A DNA stretch of 34,976 nt from a virus, in IMG/VR virus record IMGVR_UViG_3300027721_000009, positions 64,001-98,976 of that record; one strand, 5' to 3'. The translations under genes and the position numbers were made by a program. The notes beneath the pieces were generated by a model. That model did no database searches and was not told the DNA's origin. It was given only the letters and a program-made list of their open reading frames with translations. Below, one piece after another: positions 32,801-34,976 of this stretch (its first letter is position 1; the number at the start of each line of letters is the position of its first letter).

Positions 32801-32961
32801 ACCTTCTTGAGAATGAACTCAAGTACACCGAGAACGGTCAGCAGTACCCAATCGGCGGCAAGTTCAAATACTTCGCAGTCAAGGTCTGCCTCACCGCAGT
32901 CGATACCTCCATTGCGCCATGGATTCAGAACTTGAGAATCACGGCAACGCCAGAAGGCTAA
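29821..32961 (+). CDS. Large baseplate-associated structural protein, gp10-like position
   Basis: 1046 residues. ESTLIPYMRRQDVAFDANNLRPQKLARLFVDEIAMNGF is a recurrent N-terminal motif (xIPxMRxxxVxFxAxxLxPxTxxxxFFD) of T4-like distal baseplate proteins. Residues about 438-480 are a Pro-rich linker (PVVPPPPTSRPIAPAPPAPP and on). After it, VAQTFWTPKPDTNKVSYGVFVTSVDLFFGAKPS, VQVKIAEVVNGFPTQNYLAEATV and YLQPDTEYALIVISDSPEYEVYIAELGG form a conserved beta-sandwich. About 789-903 carries GAGY/GSGY modules. The last 100 residues (MDAVRPNGTDIHVYYKVLG) resemble the end of other baseplate wedge proteins. Probably part of the outer baseplate that receives fibres. Confidence 0.75.
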   Translation: MADQTQATVVGESTLIPYMRRQDVAFDANNLRPQKLARLFVDEIAMNGFSQKGNKIVLNSEKVLTVVANSAYTVQAGDWLYQGSSNASPTFSANLKSYVSGTGTLIINGMSGNFDSSAKIYIEKINGITTFEATVSKEVNSNTSDIFVMNEGLINANTRTFMKCIGSSGENILYVSQNFVNINVAVIGANSIAATTFGVGDLVYQAASGSMFDTSTFTAKVEYYDSSTGSLALTPLSGTINIAASPTQTSTLWNSSNTSSKGMRVGGYKQIDIATNNRIASVTTASKNVSVVTYTHHSGAIANVAASLSEIHLNALANTVAVGNVIYLTAGTGLGQFRRITSISGKTVTLHADLSVRPTSNTKYSIGNHIVDENGCLNGIVNIPEEPNFKFKTGERLITITDVDYLESDDYTMKASARFASGGLRNSMQRINLTPIMRPLPEVPAAIPVVPPPPTSRPIAPAPPAPPVPPTRPAPVRPQNRGKDPVAQTFWTPKPDTNKVSYGVFVTSVDLFFGAKPSVARGSLQLPIQVKIAEVVNGFPTQNYLAEATVKCKDVKVSFSPSLEDPDTITKFTFRDPIYLQPDTEYALIVISDSPEYEVYIAELGGNVLGADPPQRISEQPYAGSFFRSQNSSTWTPYQNEDLMFRINKARFSGSGSASFNLKNVPDFDMNVDRMFINADKLTFPVSAIDFKVKGVFKSNSAFDNYTNIKPQEIFKYGDLMDSSNKETSGSFNNARKLMTGNANSVQILTELVTTDPDVSPVFNMETLAVVPADHDINNAGVSNTIISITNPGAGYNAVISAADHTASNLVIRGSDSNSMNNAAQLFRETYLANNFNIGFYNVRVDTDGYGSGAAGFAVANTTGSNTVDYIVITSEGSGYLKTPVLDISNGNAASGVIRASAVAQGENGSRGGNMACRYITRQIALEDGFEAGDLRVFMDAVRPNGTDIHVYYKVLGSEDPGRFSDKSWVLMHKVKDTKSKDARQVIELQFRPDLLENELKYTENGQQYPIGGKFKYFAVKVCLTAVDTSIAPWIQNLRITATPEG

Positions 32962-32966
32962 GACCA

Positions 32967-33179
32967 ATGAGAATGAAAGTACGAGAGAATGAGCGTCTGG
33001 TTCGGGAATCGTCCAACTTCGCCATTCTGAACACCGACAGATCCGCGCTCTCTTCTCATGATCAGAAGATGGCACGGCTTCGCCGGGATCAGGCTCATGA
33101 AGAGGAACTAAATAATATCAAGCGCGATGTGACAGAAATCAAAGACCTGTTGCAACAACTTCTACAACAGAGTAAGTAA
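32967..33179 (+). CDS. Small conserved structural or chaperone-like protein with coiled coil
   Basis: 70 residues from the ATG at 32967; an in-frame ATG at 32919 lies inside the previous gene. KVRENERLVRESSNFAILNTDRSAL is a motif seen in small proteins next to fibre genes in T4-like phages. Residues about 45-69 (EEELNNIKRDVTEIKDLLQQLLQQSK) form heptads of a coiled coil. It may help fibre assembly or trimerisation, by position only. The next gene starts four bases after the stop. Confidence 0.65.
   Translation: MRMKVRENERLVRESSNFAILNTDRSALSSHDQKMARLRRDQAHEEELNNIKRDVTEIKDLLQQLLQQSK
33108..33114 (+). promoter_or_regulatory. CTAAATA late-promoter candidate before the fibre gene
   Basis: Inside the small coiled-coil gene, 68 bases upstream of the fibre ATG. 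Weaker than the others because of the distance. Confidence 0.4.
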
Positions 33180-33182
33180 CCC

Positions 33183-34976
33183 ATGACAAGTAGCGTAAAC
33201 GTTTCCACAGTCGTAGTCGCCAACACCTTCGACCAATGGCGCATTCAGACGAATCTTCTCAAAGATGACGTAAACGAGATTGCGCGTGGTGATTTCGTCA
33301 AGCCTACGGGTAATGTCACCCTGACAGTCGGACGTTTGGTTCTTCCTAACGCAACCGGCACCATGTTGGACGTTACGGCTGACGCTCGCGTTTCCGGTAA
33401 GATTTCGGTCAAGAACATCGAACAGGACGGCGGCGCGGCATACCTCTATTCCGACTCTCTGGATATCAAGTTCCGCGCAGGCGACGGCACGATTCATGCC
33501 AACGGCAACACTCGTACTCGCTTCCTCTACAACAACACGTTCTTCTCGGCAGCGAACATCAACGCAACCGGCTTCATCGAAACCACAGGCGCATCCAACA
33601 ACGCTAATCTGTTGATGAATGTCGCGGGTGTAATGACGATTAGAACGAGTGCCAATAGCGGCAACGTCTACTTCGCAAACAACGTTTCGGTGGCTAACAT
33701 TGCCACGATTGGCAATGCGGTCATTACCCTTGCCAACGTTGTGACTCTGAATGCCAATGCTACTGGATCGTGGATCTACGCCGCAAATATCGCAGCGACC
33801 AATGTAGCCACACCGAATGCTGTGATGACTAGAATCATCGGCACGACGGCTAACATTGCTACCCTGAACGTGGCTGCGACTGGTGCGACAGCCAACTTTG
33901 CCAACGTTACACTCGCCAACACCACGACCACCAATGCGTCAGCATCTATGCTCACGGTTACGACCAGAGCAAATGTGGTTCTGGCTAACATCGTCACCGC
34001 AAACGTAGCGACACTGAACGTGGCTGCTGCCGGTGCGAGTGCGAACATTGCTAACGCGAACATTGCGAACATCGTATCGGCTAACGTCATTGTGACGGCA
34101 GCGCGAGCAACGAACCTGAACGTAACAACGGGTAACATCGTCACTCTGGCTGTAGAAAGCCTTACTCTTACGAATCCAATTCTCGGTCCTGCTGAGTCTG
34201 ACGCAGACTCGTACCGTCTACGTATCGCTCAGACGACTCGCGGCGATGGTAAGTTTGGCGTATTCCAAGGCACGACCAATGGCAACGCAGCCATTGCATT
34301 CGCGACTTCTTCGAACACATGGCAGGCAACCGCGAACGACCTGACGACCTATCAGACGTTGCTCACAACCGCAAACGTTAAGTCTACTTACGCCAATGAA
34401 TCGGCTAACGTTGCTTCGCTTACTCTGGTTAATAGTACAAGACTCAATGTTGAGGCAGCATACGCATCTTCGAACGTAGCTGCGAACACAGTACGTGTCT
34501 CGGCACAATCTGCATCGACCATTCACAATGCTCAGTTGAACTTCATCAACTCGGCATCCATCAACGTTCTCGTCACTACGGGTGTCACCGGCAACGCAAA
34601 CATTTCCTTCACCGCAAACTCTTCGAACCCTGCATTGCTAGGTCCGCAGGGTATTCAGGGTGTACAGGGAACGCTAGGCGTTCAGGGTTCCGCAGGCTTT
34701 GTCGGATCAGACGGTGCGCAGGGTGCAATCGGTGCACAGGGCAGTGCCGGTTCGAATGGAACTCAAGGTGCAATCGGTGCACAGGGTATTGCCGGATCTA
34801 ACGGTTCGAATGGAACTCAAGGTGCAATCGGTGCACAGGGACTTGCCGGTACTAACGGAACTCAGGGTCTTACGGGTGCACAAGGTATTGCCGGATCGAA
34901 TGGTTCGAATGGTGCACAAGGTATTGCCGGATCGAATGGTTCGAATGGTGCACAAGGTATTGCCGGATCCAACGGT
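33183..34976 (+). CDS. Tail fibre protein, 3' truncated by the window
   Basis: 598 codons are present and the frame stays open to the right edge. It begins MTSSVNVSTVVVANTFDQWRIQTNLL, a start common in phage fibre proteins of this group. Residues about 150-330 are a long series of ANxA-type repeats (NVANIATIGNAVITLANVVTLNANATG and so on), with hydrophobic positions spaced as in a beta-helix or fibrous shaft. From residue 487 on the sequence becomes collagen-like Gly-x-y (GPQGIQGVQG...), with GAQGAIGAQG and GIAGSNGSNGAQ repeats. The receptor-binding tip is expected beyond the window, as is any C-terminal chaperone domain. The Gly-x-y stretch suggests a trimeric stalk. Confidence 0.88.
   Translation, partial: MTSSVNVSTVVVANTFDQWRIQTNLLKDDVNEIARGDFVKPTGNVTLTVGRLVLPNATGTMLDVTADARVSGKISVKNIEQDGGAAYLYSDSLDIKFRAGDGTIHANGNTRTRFLYNNTFFSAANINATGFIETTGASNNANLLMNVAGVMTIRTSANSGNVYFANNVSVANIATIGNAVITLANVVTLNANATGSWIYAANIAATNVATPNAVMTRIIGTTANIATLNVAATGATANFANVTLANTTTTNASASMLTVTTRANVVLANIVTANVATLNVAAAGASANIANANIANIVSANVIVTAARATNLNVTTGNIVTLAVESLTLTNPILGPAESDADSYRLRIAQTTRGDGKFGVFQGTTNGNAAIAFATSSNTWQATANDLTTYQTLLTTANVKSTYANESANVASLTLVNSTRLNVEAAYASSNVAANTVRVSAQSASTIHNAQLNFINSASINVLVTTGVTGNANISFTANSSNPALLGPQGIQGVQGTLGVQGSAGFVGSDGAQGAIGAQGSAGSNGTQGAIGAQGIAGSNGSNGTQGAIGAQGLAGTNGTQGLTGAQGIAGSNGSNGAQGIAGSNGSNGAQGIAGSNG
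34884..34976 (+). repeat. 36-base tandem repeats in the collagen-like stalk
   Basis: Units 34884-34919 and 34920-34955 are identical; a third copy starting at 34956 is cut by the window end and has small changes (GGATCC AAC). Each unit encodes GIAGSNGSNGAQ. Longer, less exact repeats sharing GGTGCAATCGGTGCACAGGG lie upstream from about 34720. Confidence 0.9.

Noticed and set aside
34707-34955. Minus-strand frame and the repeats at the window end as a possible CRISPR array
   Set aside because: The repeats are contiguous, without spacers, and encode the Gly-x-y stalk of the fibre in frame.

Overview
The window is part of the genome of a T4-like contractile-tailed phage (myovirus), probably one that infects an alphaproteobacterium. 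The T4 relationship rests on recognisable homologues, largely in T4-like order: a gp33-gp59-gp32 replication/late-transcription cluster, then gp4, a tail-tube-fold protein (gp54-like), gp26, a tape measure, gp48, gp53, a gp27-like hub protein, gp5, gp25, gp6, gp7, gp8 and large distal baseplate/fibre proteins. The host inference rests on a circularly permuted tmRNA gene of the two-piece kind known from Alphaproteobacteria (also Cyanobacteria and some Betaproteobacteria), whose tag ends in RLAA. All genes read on the + strand. Most junctions are ATGA or TAATG overlaps, so translation is tightly coupled.

Layout. 1-2453 holds early or middle genes: the end of a HAD-like gene, a small conserved protein, PhoH behind a terminator, a consensus sigma70 promoter, a PD-(D/E)XK nuclease and two tiny membrane proteins. 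2453-5174 is a cell-surface and lysis stretch: glycosyltransferase, holin-like protein, a PagL-like outer-membrane beta-barrel, a 36-residue membrane protein, the tmRNA and a SleB-type hydrolase with a lipoprotein signal. 5212-7755 carries gp33, an HNH protein, two small unknowns, gp59 and gp32, closed by a strong terminator. 7834-32961 is the late tail and baseplate block. 33183 to the window end is a tail fibre that runs off the edge inside a collagen-like repeat.

How the parts fit. gp59 and gp32 act at the replication fork. gp33 should link the host RNA polymerase to a phage late sigma factor, which lies outside this window. A recurrent CTAAATA motif lies just upstream of ssb, gp4, gp48, gp25, the 1046-residue protein and the fibre gene, and is a good candidate for this phage's late promoter. 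gp26 and a short following ORF lie directly upstream of the tape measure and overlap at a run of seven T, in the place and arrangement of the frameshifted G/GT tail assembly chaperones of other phages. The gp5 homologue lacks the lysozyme domain of T4 gp5, whereas the tape-measure protein carries a muramidase-like domain, so cell-wall cutting during injection seems to have moved to another protein.

The items most worth following are the phage-borne permuted tmRNA, the possible gp26/gp51 -1 frameshift, TonB-box-like peptides in two baseplate proteins, the PagL-like protein, and the repeated GSGY beta modules in gp6, gp7, gp8 and the 1046-residue protein. All identifications come from reading the sequence and remembered family patterns; no database search was run.
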